The notes below the pieces were generated by a model. It was given only the letters and a program-made list of their open reading frames with translations, was not told the DNA's origin and did no database searches. Shown one piece after another: positions 52,779-60,941 of a stretch of 64,000 nt of DNA (its first letter is position 1; the number at the start of each line of letters is the position of its first letter). Location of the stretch: contig NZ_FWXT01000001.1 of NCBI RefSeq assembly GCF_900176535.1, positions 1,798,001 through 1,862,000 on the forward strand, written 5' to 3'. This DNA comes from Pedobacter africanus. GTDB lineage: Bacteria > Bacteroidota > Bacteroidia > Sphingobacteriales > Sphingobacteriaceae. The position numbers were made by a program, and so were the translations under genes.

Positions 52779-55028
52779 TCATTTAATTGTCAATCTCACA
52801 CCCATAAAGCCCCTTATGCGCTGGTTTGGCCCGTATACATAGGTAGGGTCAAAAGTCAGATTATAGGGATTGTCTACCTCAGGATGTTTATCAAAGGGAT
52901 CATTTGCGCGGGCAATGATAAAGGGATTGCCCCGGTTAGGTGTCCAGTTGAGCAGGTTTTTAACACCGCCATAAAGCTCTATCTTTTTAAAGCCCCCGAA
53001 AGTAAGCTGAATGTTCTGTATGCTCCATGTTGGTGAGTATTCCTTACGCGGATCAAGCTCATTTAATAAGGGCAGGCGCATCGGGCTATAAATATTGCCG
53101 GTATAGTCCAGCGTTAGTTTTAAGGGCCTGATCTTGTAGGAAACCGCCCAGTTGCCCGAAAACTTTTCAGTGAGGATCTGCTGTTTTTTAACACCGCTCT
53201 CATAAGTAGCCACATCCTGATAGGTACCCCCAAATATGATTTTCAGGCCATTGGTAAGGGTGAGGTCTATATTGGTGCTGAGGCCCTTACTTACCGCATA
53301 TCCATCCAGGTTATCGTAAATGATCTGGTTGGGATTGGTGTCAAAATCTCCTATAATCCTGTTGTTGAAATGGGTATAAAAAGCAGATGATTCTATACCG
53401 AAAAATGTTCCGTTGGACAGGTATATTTTTTTCAGGTAGTTCAGGTTTACATTGTATGTTTTTTCGGGTTTCAGCTCATTTACCACCTTTACTTCCCTCG
53501 CCCCGGTTAATGCAGCATGGTCCTCCGTAAAAATATTGACCACCCTGAAACCTGTACCGGCATTTAAGCGGAGGATGTTATTGTCGTTGATGCTCCATTT
53601 ATAGGCCAATCTCGGTGTAAATATATTACCGTGTACAGAATTGTAATCGTACCTGAACCCGGCCAGGAACTTATGCTTTGGGGCCAGTGTAATTTCGTCC
53701 TGTACAAAAACCCCGGGCAGCCAGGTATTTTTTTTCAGGCTTTGGTTCATACTTGTGGTAGCTGGCGTATTGTCGTCGTAATAGGTGTAACGCATTGCTG
53801 CACCAAACAGCAGGTCGTGATTATTTATTTGCTTGTCCCAGGTAAGCTGTGCAAAGCCGATTTTCTGTTCGGCAATGTAAGAAGTGATTCCATAGCGGCT
53901 GTCCTGATCGTGCTCGTTATAAGAAAAGGCAAGGAATAGTTTTTCACTGACCGGGAGCTGGTAATTTCCGATCAGTTCCCAGCGATTGGTATAAATGCTT
54001 TCCCCATACACTTCATCCCCTCCTCTGTAGCTTTTATTCCATTGCATTTCCCCGCCCCAGCGGTCTTCATAAACATATCTTCCGCCCAAGGTAAATATCC
54101 GATCATATTTTCTTTTAAAATTCCATTTCTGGAACACGGAAACGCGGTCCTGCAGCGTTACATCCGTAAAATTATCGTGGTTATCATCTATAGGATGCCC
54201 GTATTTGAAGTAATTAACCCCGGTTAACACATCTGTGTTTTTACCCGCTTTAAATTTAAAGCCCAGATCGGTATTGAATTCCCGGTAGCTGGTTGCAAAA
54301 ATATCAGCAGAAAATAAAGGGGCATTTTGCGGCTTTTTAGTGATGATATTGATCAGTCCTCCTACGGCCTCACTTCCATACAGGGATGAAGCCGGCCCTT
54401 TCACAATCTCAATCTGCTCTACAAGCGAGTTGGGGATGCCCGACAGGCCATAAACGCTGGAAAGACTGCTCACTATAGGCATGCCATCAATCAGGATCAT
54501 AGTGTATGGTCCTTCCAGACCATTGATATGGATATCGCCTGTATTGCAGATATTACAGTTTAACTGCGGGCGCACCCCATTTACATTCTGCAGGGCCTCG
54601 AAAATACTTGGCGTAGGGTTCTTTCTGAAAAATGCAGGGGTATAGACCTCTACAGGCACCGGACTTTCCAGGCGTCTTACCTCCTTCAGCGTTCCGGTTA
54701 CCACCACCTCGTTCAGGTCGTTCTGGAAATTACTCAGGTCAAAATCTATTTTTAGGTTTTCATTTGGCTTCAACGCAACTGTTTTAATCATTTTTCTAAA
54801 GCCTACGGCAGACACCTGGATTTTATAATTAGCCGGAGCTACTTTATCGAAAGCATAATTTCCCGCACTATCTGTTTTTATAAGCAATGATGTGCCCTGC
54901 AAGCTAACGTTTACGTTTGAAAGTGGTTTGTTTTCCGCTGATACCTGTCCCTTAATATGGCCCGGTTGGGCCAGGGACTGAAATGAAAACAGGATCGAAA
55001 AAATAAGGGTTATGGAAAAGTATTTCAT
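52779..55028 (-). CDS. TonB-dependent outer-membrane receptor, probably for a metal complex
   Basis: 749 residues with a signal peptide (1-20, SLAQPG), a carboxypeptidase-regulatory-like domain (about 22-105), the TonB box region NDLNEVVVTGTLKEV and a plug (about 118-235: NCNICNTGDIHINGLEGPYTMILIDGMP, IEIVKGPASSLYGSEAVGGLINIITKKP). A 22-strand barrel ends in the C-terminal GFMGVRLTIK. The two cysteines in CNIC of the plug are unusual. It is divergent from a DtxR/MntR regulator, and that regulator's likely operator lies inside this gene's promoter, so iron or manganese import is the best guess. The substrate itself is unproven. Confidence 0.94.
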   Translation of the reverse strand: MKYFSITLIFSILFSFQSLAQPGHIKGQVSAENKPLSNVNVSLQGTSLLIKTDSAGNYAFDKVAPANYKIQVSAVGFRKMIKTVALKPNENLKIDFDLSNFQNDLNEVVVTGTLKEVRRLESPVPVEVYTPAFFRKNPTPSIFEALQNVNGVRPQLNCNICNTGDIHINGLEGPYTMILIDGMPIVSSLSSVYGLSGIPNSLVEQIEIVKGPASSLYGSEAVGGLINIITKKPQNAPLFSADIFATSYREFNTDLGFKFKAGKNTDVLTGVNYFKYGHPIDDNHDNFTDVTLQDRVSVFQKWNFKRKYDRIFTLGGRYVYEDRWGGEMQWNKSYRGGDEVYGESIYTNRWELIGNYQLPVSEKLFLAFSYNEHDQDSRYGITSYIAEQKIGFAQLTWDKQINNHDLLFGAAMRYTYYDDNTPATTSMNQSLKKNTWLPGVFVQDEITLAPKHKFLAGFRYDYNSVHGNIFTPRLAYKWSINDNNILRLNAGTGFRVVNIFTEDHAALTGAREVKVVNELKPEKTYNVNLNYLKKIYLSNGTFFGIESSAFYTHFNNRIIGDFDTNPNQIIYDNLDGYAVSKGLSTNIDLTLTNGLKIIFGGTYQDVATYESGVKKQQILTEKFSGNWAVSYKIRPLKLTLDYTGNIYSPMRLPLLNELDPRKEYSPTWSIQNIQLTFGGFKKIELYGGVKNLLNWTPNRGNPFIIARANDPFDKHPEVDNPYNLTFDPTYVYGPNQRIRGFMGVRLTIK

Positions 55029-55053
55029 TTATCTAATTTAATATTAAACATCA

Positions 55054-55085
55054 CAAAACTATAAAAGTTAGATTAACCTAACAAA
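55054..55085 (-). promoter_or_regulatory. Promoter of the TonB-dependent receptor gene
   Basis: On the minus strand TTTG (55085-55082) and TAGTTTTG (55061-55054) are separated by 20 bases, a full match to the -33/-7 consensus. The leader to the start codon at 55028 would be about 20 nt. The DtxR-like palindrome occupies the spacer. Confidence 0.75.
55067..55082. promoter_or_regulatory. DtxR/MntR-type operator palindrome
   Basis: GTTAGATTAACCTAAC pairs with itself at 7 of 8 positions and resembles the core of the classical DtxR/IdeR box (TTAGGTTAGCCTAACCTAA). It lies in the spacer between the -33 and -7 boxes of the receptor promoter and 38 bases upstream of the regulator's start codon, where a bound repressor would block the receptor and could also control its own gene. 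Confidence 0.65.
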
Positions 55086-55107
55086 TATAATTTGAGAATT
55101 ATTATTT

Positions 55108-55115
55108 TATATTTG
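55108..55115 (+). promoter_or_regulatory. -7 box TATATTTG of the DtxR/MntR gene
   Basis: TATATTTG is a perfect TAnnTTTG match and ends 4 bases before the ATG at 55120, predicting a leaderless message. TTTG at 55091-55094 is only 13 bases upstream, too close for a standard -33 box. Confidence 0.55.
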
Positions 55116-55119
55116 CGTT

Positions 55120-55782
55120 ATGCTATCTTATACGGAAGAAAACTACTTAAAGGCTTTGCTCATGCTTAGCTTTCAGAACGCAGAAAGACCAGAGGCCGGC
55201 ACCAATGAAATGGCCGCATATTTGGGTGTAAAACCCGCTACAGCCACGGATATGCTGAAAAAGCTGAAAGAAAAAGAGCTGGTAACCTATCAGAAATACG
55301 GGAAGATCTTACTGACAGATTTGGGCAGAAAAAAAGGGATAGCGATATTGAGGAAACACCGCTTATGGGAAACCTTTTTATATGAAAAGCTGGATTTTAG
55401 CTGGGATGAAGTGCATGAAGTAGCCGAACAACTGGAGCATATCCAGTCGGCCAAACTGGTAGATAAGCTGGAAGAATTCCTGAATTTCCCTGAATTCGAC
55501 CCTCATGGGGATCCCATTCCAAAAGCAAATGGCGATATTCCGAGCATTGATAAAGTACTTTTATCAGAAATAAAAGCGGGCGAAACCTGTATGGTTGTGG
55601 CGGTTAAAGATACTTCTGCTGTATTTCTGCAATACCTGGAGAAACTAAAGATCACGATAGGCACCACAATAAAAGTTTTAGAGTTAATTGATTTTGACGG
55701 ATCCCTTACCATCGGGATTGAGAAAGAAGAAGCAAGAAGTGTTTCCATGAAGTTTGCGGAAAGTCTTTTTGTAAGGAGATAG
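55120..55782 (+). CDS. DtxR/MntR-family metal-dependent repressor
   Basis: 220 residues: a winged-helix DNA-binding domain (about 1-65, SYTEENYLKALLMLSFQNAERPEAGTNEMAAYLGVKPATATDMLKKLKEKELVTYQKYGKILLTDLGRK), a dimerisation/metal-binding domain (about 66-140) with the ligand-bearing segments RKHRLWETFLYEKL and DEVHEVAEQLEHIQS, and a C-terminal FeoA/SH3-like domain (about 145-218). These repress metal-uptake genes when Fe(II) or Mn(II) is plentiful. The divergent TonB receptor with an operator-like palindrome in its promoter is the evident target. Confidence 0.95.
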   Translation: MLSYTEENYLKALLMLSFQNAERPEAGTNEMAAYLGVKPATATDMLKKLKEKELVTYQKYGKILLTDLGRKKGIAILRKHRLWETFLYEKLDFSWDEVHEVAEQLEHIQSAKLVDKLEEFLNFPEFDPHGDPIPKANGDIPSIDKVLLSEIKAGETCMVVAVKDTSAVFLQYLEKLKITIGTTIKVLELIDFDGSLTIGIEKEEARSVSMKFAESLFVRR

Positions 55783-55798
55783 TCGTAAGTTTGTATCT

Positions 55799-57085
55799 AT
55801 GTCTACAGAGATAAAATGCCCCAATTGTTCGCATACCTTCCCTATTGAGGAGGTAATGGCAGAGGAATATAAAAAAGACCTTCGCGAAAAGATGGTCTCT
55901 TTTACCAAACAAAAGGACGAGGAATACAATAAAAAGCTGAACGAATTTGCCCAGCAGCAGAAGCAGCAGGAACAGGCTTTCGAGCAGCAGAAACAGCAAC
56001 AGGCCCAGCTATTTGAACAAAAGCTGGAAGCTGAAAAAAAACAGCTGCAGCAGGTGCTGGAAGAAAACCTCCGAAAAAGCATTGCCTCCGATTTTGAGAA
56101 CAAGCTGCAAATGCTGGACAATGCCAATAAGGACAGCGAAGAAAAATTAAAGCTTGCACGTGCAAAAGAACTGGAATTCCTGAAAAAGGAACAGGCCATG
56201 AAAGAGAAGGAAGCGGAGCTGGAACTGGAGGTACAAAGGAAACTTCAGGAGCAGCGTACCGAAATGGTAGAGCAGATCCGTAAGCAGGAAGCCGAAAAAA
56301 ACAGTTTAAAAGAGACTGAACACCAGTTAAGGGTGAAGGAGCTCGAAAAGCAGCTTGACGACCAAAAAAAACTGGCAGAAGAAATGAAGCGGAAGGCCGA
56401 ACAGGGCTCTATGCAACTGCAGGGCGAAGTACAGGAACTGATCCTTGAGGAGTTGCTCCGGAATACTTTTCCGTTCGACCTGGTTACAGAAGTCGGGAAA
56501 GGGGTTAGAGGGGCCGACTGCGTACACCACATCAGGAACCAGTTTGGCCAGGAATGCGGTAAGATCATCTATGAGAGCAAGCGGACCAAGGACTTTTCTA
56601 TGGAATGGATTGAAAAGCTGAAAAAAGACATGCGCAGCATGGGTGTAGATGTAGCCGTAATTGTAACCCAGGCTTACCCGAAAGGCATGGATTGCTTTGG
56701 AGAAAGAGATGGGGTATGGATCTGTTCTTTTGACGAGGTAAAAGCAGTATCCTATATCCTCAGGGACGGGATTGTAAAGCTGTTCAGTGCGGCCAAATCA
56801 CAGGAAAACAGGGGCGATAAAATGCATATGCTGTACGACTACCTGACCAGCAATGAATTTTCTGAGCAATGGAAAGCCATCCGGGAAGGCTTCATGAGCA
56901 TGAAACTGTCTATCCAGAGGGAGCGCGATGCCATGGAAAAACTATGGAAGGCCAGGGAAAAACAACTGGAAAAAGTAATGCTGAATGCCGCCCACATCCG
57001 CGGCTCCATCGAGGGCATTGCGGGAACAGACAGCATACAGCTGAACCTGACAGATGAGGACGATGAACCTTTATTGCTGGAATAA
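55799..57085 (+). CDS. DUF2130 protein: zinc-finger, coiled coil, PD-(D/E)XK-like domain
   Basis: 428 residues. A CPNC pair (Cys7, Cys10) with a nearby His suggests a small zinc site. Residues about 30-215 are a long Gln/Glu/Lys-rich coiled coil (QQQKQQEQAFEQQKQQQ; EKEAELELEVQRKLQEQ). The DUF2130 domain (about 215-400) contains GVRGADCVH (Asp240) and CGKIIYESKRTKDFS (Glu259, Lys261), a spacing like the D...ExK active site of restriction-type nucleases. The layout recalls RmuC-like coiled-coil nucleases. The next gene follows with no gap. Confidence 0.88.
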   Translation: MSTEIKCPNCSHTFPIEEVMAEEYKKDLREKMVSFTKQKDEEYNKKLNEFAQQQKQQEQAFEQQKQQQAQLFEQKLEAEKKQLQQVLEENLRKSIASDFENKLQMLDNANKDSEEKLKLARAKELEFLKKEQAMKEKEAELELEVQRKLQEQRTEMVEQIRKQEAEKNSLKETEHQLRVKELEKQLDDQKKLAEEMKRKAEQGSMQLQGEVQELILEELLRNTFPFDLVTEVGKGVRGADCVHHIRNQFGQECGKIIYESKRTKDFSMEWIEKLKKDMRSMGVDVAVIVTQAYPKGMDCFGERDGVWICSFDEVKAVSYILRDGIVKLFSAAKSQENRGDKMHMLYDYLTSNEFSEQWKAIREGFMSMKLSIQRERDAMEKLWKAREKQLEKVMLNAAHIRGSIEGIAGTDSIQLNLTDEDDEPLLLE

Positions 57086-57394
57086 ATGATCTATTCGAAT
57101 AAGAAAGTACAGCCTTCCGCCAATCTTGCAGCACAGAACGCTAAGATCATTGCAAATGTGAATGCACTTAAAGAAAAGAATCTGCTCAGGATTGAAGGGA
57201 ATGAGGTGTTTGTATATCCGGCCATATGGAAAGATCAGGCCACGGCCCTGAACTGGATCAAATGCCTGCATATCTATTGCATGCTGAAACATCGTTTTAA
57301 AGAGAAAGACCTGCTTGATTTTAAGGATTACACTACAGGAGAGCTGATCGGCACCTTTAAAAACAAAAAAGCGACCGTACTTTTTACTTTTTAG
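57086..57394 (+). CDS. Hypothetical protein coupled to the DUF2130 gene
   Basis: 102 residues, soluble; the ATG directly follows the TAA of the DUF2130 gene. NLAAQNAKIIANVNALKEKNLLRIEGNEVFVYPAIWKDQATALNWIKCLHIYCMLKHRF suggests a helix-turn-strand domain with a conserved aromatic core. No family is recognised. The last 11 bases overlap the convergent rlmF. Confidence 0.75.
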   Translation: MIYSNKKVQPSANLAAQNAKIIANVNALKEKNLLRIEGNEVFVYPAIWKDQATALNWIKCLHIYCMLKHRFKEKDLLDFKDYTTGELIGTFKNKKATVLFTF

Positions 57395-58337
57395 GCTGCC
57401 ACCTGTTGCAGGCCCACTGCTGCTGCTCGGATGCGGATAAAAAAGACCAGGCTACGAAACGACTGATTTTTTGTCCCTGAGCCATTTCAACAGTCCTGAC
57501 AACCGCTGGTTTTACCTTTTCCAAAGCTTTATAAATAAAACCTAGGTTGCTGCTTTTGGAAACCAGGCTGCTGAACCAAAGGCATTGACCGGCTATAGCC
57601 ACACTCTCATTGATCATGTTCCGGATAAAAGCAACCTCCCCACCTTCATACCAGAGTTCTGAATTTTTTCCGCCAAAATTGAGTACTGTTTCTTTCCCCC
57701 TATTTTTACCCAGGTTCTGCAGCTTTCTCCTGCTGCCCAACTGTGCCTCTTCGGCAGAAGCATGAAAGGGCGGGTTGCACATACTGAAATCAAACCGCTC
57801 CCCCGGCTTAACTATTCCTTTAAAAATATGCCCTTTATGTTGCTGCTGCCGGCAGCCTACTGCATTTGTCAGCGCAGGATTGGCCGCAATAATGGCTTTT
57901 GCCGCTTTAATTGCCCCCGGGTCTATATCTGAGCCCAAAAAGCTCCAGCCATACTCCTGTACGCCGATAATGGGATAAATGCAATTTGCCCCCATCCCTA
58001 TATCCAGTCCTTTAACCTGTCTGCCTTTCGGTGCTACGCCCTTATTTCCTTCGGCCAGCAAATCGGCCAGATAATGGATATAATCGGCCCTGCCGGGAAT
58101 AGGCGGACAAAGATAATTTGCCGGGATATCCCAATTACTGAGGCCATAAAAATGCTTCAGCAAAGCCTTATTCAGCATTTTAACAGCTGCGGGATCAGAA
58201 AAATCGATAGACACGCCCCCATGGGCATTGACTGCCACAAAAGGCTGTAAAGCGGGCAGACTTTTGATCAGCTCAGGAAAATCGTACCTGGACCGGTGCT
58301 TATTGCGGGGATGAAGGATATGTTTTTCTTCGGACAT
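57384..58337 (-). CDS. rlmF: 23S rRNA (adenine(1618)-N6)-methyltransferase
   Basis: The 317-residue enzyme methylates A1618 of 23S rRNA. HPRNKHRSRYDFPELIKSLPAL and NWDIPANYLCPPIPGRADYIHYLADLL at the N-terminus, the SAM motif KGLDIGMGANCIYPIIG, WSFLGSDID and the catalytic motif FDFSMCNPPFHASAEEA (NPPF) identify RlmF specifically. Length is normal. Its tail overlaps the convergent hypothetical gene by 11 bases. Confidence 0.97.
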   Translation of the reverse strand: MSEEKHILHPRNKHRSRYDFPELIKSLPALQPFVAVNAHGGVSIDFSDPAAVKMLNKALLKHFYGLSNWDIPANYLCPPIPGRADYIHYLADLLAEGNKGVAPKGRQVKGLDIGMGANCIYPIIGVQEYGWSFLGSDIDPGAIKAAKAIIAANPALTNAVGCRQQQHKGHIFKGIVKPGERFDFSMCNPPFHASAEEAQLGSRRKLQNLGKNRGKETVLNFGGKNSELWYEGGEVAFIRNMINESVAIAGQCLWFSSLVSKSSNLGFIYKALEKVKPAVVRTVEMAQGQKISRFVAWSFLSASEQQQWACNRWQPKK

Positions 58338-58441
58338 GGGTGGTTAAGATGTCTCAAAGGTAAAGCTTTTAGCGAAACTTGGATATGTAAGAAAGTAAGG
58401 TTTACTTTGTATGTTTTGCTATTGTACCCAATCAACACCAT

Positions 58442-58801
58442 ATGAGCAGGTTTATTAAAAGTTTTGGTTATGCATTTTCGGGACTGGGCCATGCCATTAA
58501 AACCCAGCTCAACTTTAGGGTACACCTGCTGGCATTGGCGCTGGTAACTGCATCGGGCTATTGGATTAAACTGACAATCACAGAATGGCTCTGGATCATT
58601 GGCGCTGCGGGAATGGTGCTGGTAACCGAGTTGTTGAATACAGCAATTGAGGTATTAACAGACCTGGTTTCCCCGGAGTTACATCCGAAGGCAAAAATCA
58701 TCAAAGACGTTTCGGCTGCGGCGGTATTGGTTGCGGCACTTACCGCTGTGGCAATAGGCCTGATCATCTTGATCCCAAAACTGCTTTGCCATGCTGCATA
58801 A
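58442..58801 (+). CDS. DgkA-type diacylglycerol/undecaprenol kinase
   Basis: 119 residues, three transmembrane helices after an amphipathic N-terminus (SRFIKSFGYAFSGLGHAIKTQLNFRVHLLAL). The catalytic loop VLVTELLNTAIEVLTDLVSPELHPKAKIIKDVSAAAVLVAA is the family signature. In non-enteric bacteria these proteins usually phosphorylate undecaprenol, feeding the cell-wall lipid carrier pool. The last 11 bases overlap recO. Confidence 0.94.
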   Translation: MSRFIKSFGYAFSGLGHAIKTQLNFRVHLLALALVTASGYWIKLTITEWLWIIGAAGMVLVTELLNTAIEVLTDLVSPELHPKAKIIKDVSAAAVLVAALTAVAIGLIILIPKLLCHAA

Positions 58802-59516
58802 AACCAGGGGCATTGTTTTAAAGACCACATTGTACAGCGAAAACAGCGTGGTGGTACAGATCTTCACTGAAAAGTTTGGCATACAGTCGTACATGATCAA
58901 CGGGGTTAAAAAGCCCCGGGCAAAGATCAGCATGAACATGCTGCAGCCCCTGCATCTGGTAGATATGGTGGTTTACCATAAGGCCAATACAAATATACAG
59001 CGTATTTCTGAACTGCGCCCGGCCCCGGTGTTCAGAAACATTCCTTACGACATCATTAAAAGCACTATTGTTATTTTCCTGAATGAGGTCTTATACAAAA
59101 GCATCCGGCAGCAGACGACAGATGAACACCTTTTTGATTTTATTTTTAATGCCATATGCTGGTTTGATGAAACTGAAGAACAAAACGTAAACTTTCATCT
59201 TGCCTTTCTACTCAAGCTTTCCAGGTTTTTAGGCTTTGCCCCGAGTACCGAAAACAAAAGCGACCAGAATTATTTCGATTTACAGGAGGGGGAATTCAGA
59301 TCTATCGTACCTGTACACCCTTATTTCCTGAACAAAGCAGATGCTTTGGTATTCATTTCCTTATTTTCTTTGCCCTTTGAAAAAATAAATGAAATAAATA
59401 TAGAAAATAAAACGCGCCGCTCCATACTAGATAAAATACTGGTTTACTACACTTTACATACCGCGTCTTTTGGTGAGATCCGTTCCCACCAGGTACTGGA
59501 AGATGTTCTGTCTTAA
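58791..59516 (+). CDS. recO: DNA repair protein RecO
   Basis: 241 residues. The N-terminal OB fold LHKTRGIVLKTTLYSENSVVVQIFTEKFGIQSYMINGVKK is characteristic, followed by the helical domain with LSRFLGFAP. The zinc-finger cysteines found in many RecO proteins are not present, as is common in Bacteroidota. RecO loads RecA at gaps with RecR. It overlaps the kinase gene by 11 bases and is followed by the tRNA operon promoter. Confidence 0.94.
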   Translation: MLHKTRGIVLKTTLYSENSVVVQIFTEKFGIQSYMINGVKKPRAKISMNMLQPLHLVDMVVYHKANTNIQRISELRPAPVFRNIPYDIIKSTIVIFLNEVLYKSIRQQTTDEHLFDFIFNAICWFDETEEQNVNFHLAFLLKLSRFLGFAPSTENKSDQNYFDLQEGEFRSIVPVHPYFLNKADALVFISLFSLPFEKINEINIENKTRRSILDKILVYYTLHTASFGEIRSHQVLEDVLS

Positions 59517-59531
59517 AAAACCACATCTTTT

Positions 59532-59562
59532 TTTGCAAAAATGATTTTAGGGTGTATATTTG
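59532..59562 (+). promoter_or_regulatory. Promoter of the tRNA-Val pair
   Basis: TTTG (59532-59535) and TATATTTG (59555-59562) are separated by exactly 19 bases, a textbook Bacteroidota promoter. The first tRNA begins about 40 bases downstream. Confidence 0.85.
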
Positions 59563-59604
59563 CAATCCCAAAACAAAGGGTTTCTTTGAGAGGGACGAAC
59601 CAAG

Positions 59605-59682
59605 GGGAGATTAGCTCAGCTGGTTCAGAGCACCTGCCTTACAAGCAGGGGGTCACTGGTTCGAACCCAGTATCTCCCACCA
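59605..59682 (+). tRNA. tRNA-Val (anticodon TAC), copy 1
   Basis: The full cloverleaf can be drawn: acceptor GGGAGAT/ATCTCCC, D-stem GCTC/GAGC, anticodon stem CCTGC/GCAGG with loop CTTACAA, T-stem ACTGG/CCAGT with loop TTCGAAC, and an encoded CCA end. TAC reads GUA and related valine codons. Confidence 0.97.
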
Positions 59683-59727
59683 AAACAGCCGCTCAGCTGT
59701 TTCAAAATAAAAAGAGCAGAACCAAGG

Positions 59728-59805
59728 GGGAGATTAGCTCAGCTGGTTCAGAGCACCTGCCTTACAAGCAGGGGGTCACTGGTTCGAACCCAGTATCTCC
59801 CACCA
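59728..59805 (+). tRNA. tRNA-Val (anticodon TAC), copy 2
   Basis: Identical over all 78 bases to the first copy, including the encoded CCA, 45 bases downstream. The short spacer and the ACCAAGGGG just before each copy show a local tandem duplication. Both are read from the promoter at 59532-59562 and end at the terminator 59809-59844. Confidence 0.97.
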
Positions 59806-59808
59806 AAC

Positions 59809-59844
59809 AAAAAGCCGTTTTCGATAAGAAGAACGGCTTTTTTT
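59809..59844 (+). terminator. Terminator of the tRNA-Val operon
   Basis: AAAAAGCCGTT and AACGGCTTTTT form an 11-bp stem with a 12-base loop, ending in a run of seven T. It starts 4 bases after the CCA of the second tRNA. Confidence 0.93.
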
Positions 59845-59990
59845 GGCTTCATATGGGGGATTTCGAATACGCAGTATTGTGAGTAAAAGCGAAAAAGAAA
59901 AAAGGTTCAGATCTGTTCTTAACCTGCATTCCAATTGAAAATGGCCCCTTAATTCCAGGGGAGCTTGGAGTGGAAAATGGTGTCAGCTAA

Positions 59991-60935
59991 TTATTCACGA
60001 ATGCTTGTCCTGTCTCCCAGCGTTAGTTCGGCGATTTCGTCTTTCCTTTTGAAAGCAACACCTTCGTGTTGTTGAATGTACCGTATTAAATCTTTTGCTG
60101 CCCTAACCATTTGAGGCGTTCCTCCAATTCGATCATGAAAACTTATAGACAATTGTCTTCTTTTAAATTCACTTTCGGCATACAGCTGTTCAAACTCCAG
60201 TTTTACCTGATTGAAAAATTGATCGGCTGAAAAGTTTTTCCCTTCAATCAATAGAATATCATTGTTTCGCAGGGTGTAAGGAACGACCGCAAAATCTTGC
60301 TGATTGACCTTGATGATAAAAGGCTCGTCTCTGCTCAAATCATCAATGTGATACTTAAATCCAAGCTCCTGTAGTATACTCAGGGTATTTTCACCTCTGC
60401 GTAGCCAGTTGGCGTTATAGCCAACTGGATTAAAACCTGTTGTCATTTTGATGGCGTCGACACCATCTTTTATAAATTTCTTTTCTTCTGTATAAGGTAA
60501 ATTATACTGTGAACTCCAGTTCATGCCGTGGGCCGCCGCTTCGTGTCCGCGGGCCACAATTTCCTTTGCCAATTCAGGGTTTTTTAAAACCGCTGAGCCT
60601 ACCATATGTGAAGTTACTTTTATTCCCAGCTCATCCCAATTATCCAGCATCCTTGGAATTCCTTCCTTATAGCCATACTGGTACCAGGTAGATGCTGGCA
60701 GGTCGATAAATCCTTTCTCCAGATTTTTGGGAAAAGGGCTTTCTGCGTTATCAGGTTGTCCGCCGGCTTCAAACTGCATCGATATTGAAACCACCAATCG
60801 TGAGCCATCGCTCCATTTTGTTCTTGTATCCATTTTTTTATTTTTTGTATTGCTGGCCAACAGACGCCCAAATGGCATCATGCTTGCCGCACTTAATAGT
60901 CCTGCCTGTTTTATGAATGTTCTTCTTGAATTCAT
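59991..60935 (-). CDS. Polysaccharide deacetylase-family protein with a Tat-like signal
   Basis: 314 residues. The N-terminus NSRRTFIKQAGLLSAASMMPFGRLLAS has the twin-arginine pattern SRRTFIK and would be exported folded. The NodB-like core shows LVVSISMQFEAGGQP (the usual first Asp pair is not obvious), EIVARGHEAAAHGMNW (metal-binding His pair), GVDAIKMTTGFNPVGYNANWLRRGENTLSILQELGF and RQLSISFHDRIGGTPQMVRAAKDLIRYI. It belongs to the PuuE/allantoinase-like branch rather than chitin deacetylases. It follows a DoxX gene by 6 bases, and an AraC regulator is divergent. Confidence 0.9.
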   Translation of the reverse strand: MNSRRTFIKQAGLLSAASMMPFGRLLASNTKNKKMDTRTKWSDGSRLVVSISMQFEAGGQPDNAESPFPKNLEKGFIDLPASTWYQYGYKEGIPRMLDNWDELGIKVTSHMVGSAVLKNPELAKEIVARGHEAAAHGMNWSSQYNLPYTEEKKFIKDGVDAIKMTTGFNPVGYNANWLRRGENTLSILQELGFKYHIDDLSRDEPFIIKVNQQDFAVVPYTLRNNDILLIEGKNFSADQFFNQVKLEFEQLYAESEFKRRQLSISFHDRIGGTPQMVRAAKDLIRYIQQHEGVAFKRKDEIAELTLGDRTSIRE

Positions 60936-60941
60936 ATCGTT

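Noticed and set aside
55684..56199. A 171-codon minus-strand frame rich in Ser, Phe and Cys
   Set aside because: It is the antisense of the Gln/Glu/Lys-rich coiled coil of the DUF2130 gene; biased codons on one strand produce long frames on the other.
59605..59805. The tRNA pair as an integration site of a mobile element
   Set aside because: There is no integrase and no partial tRNA copy further downstream; the second copy is complete with its own CCA.
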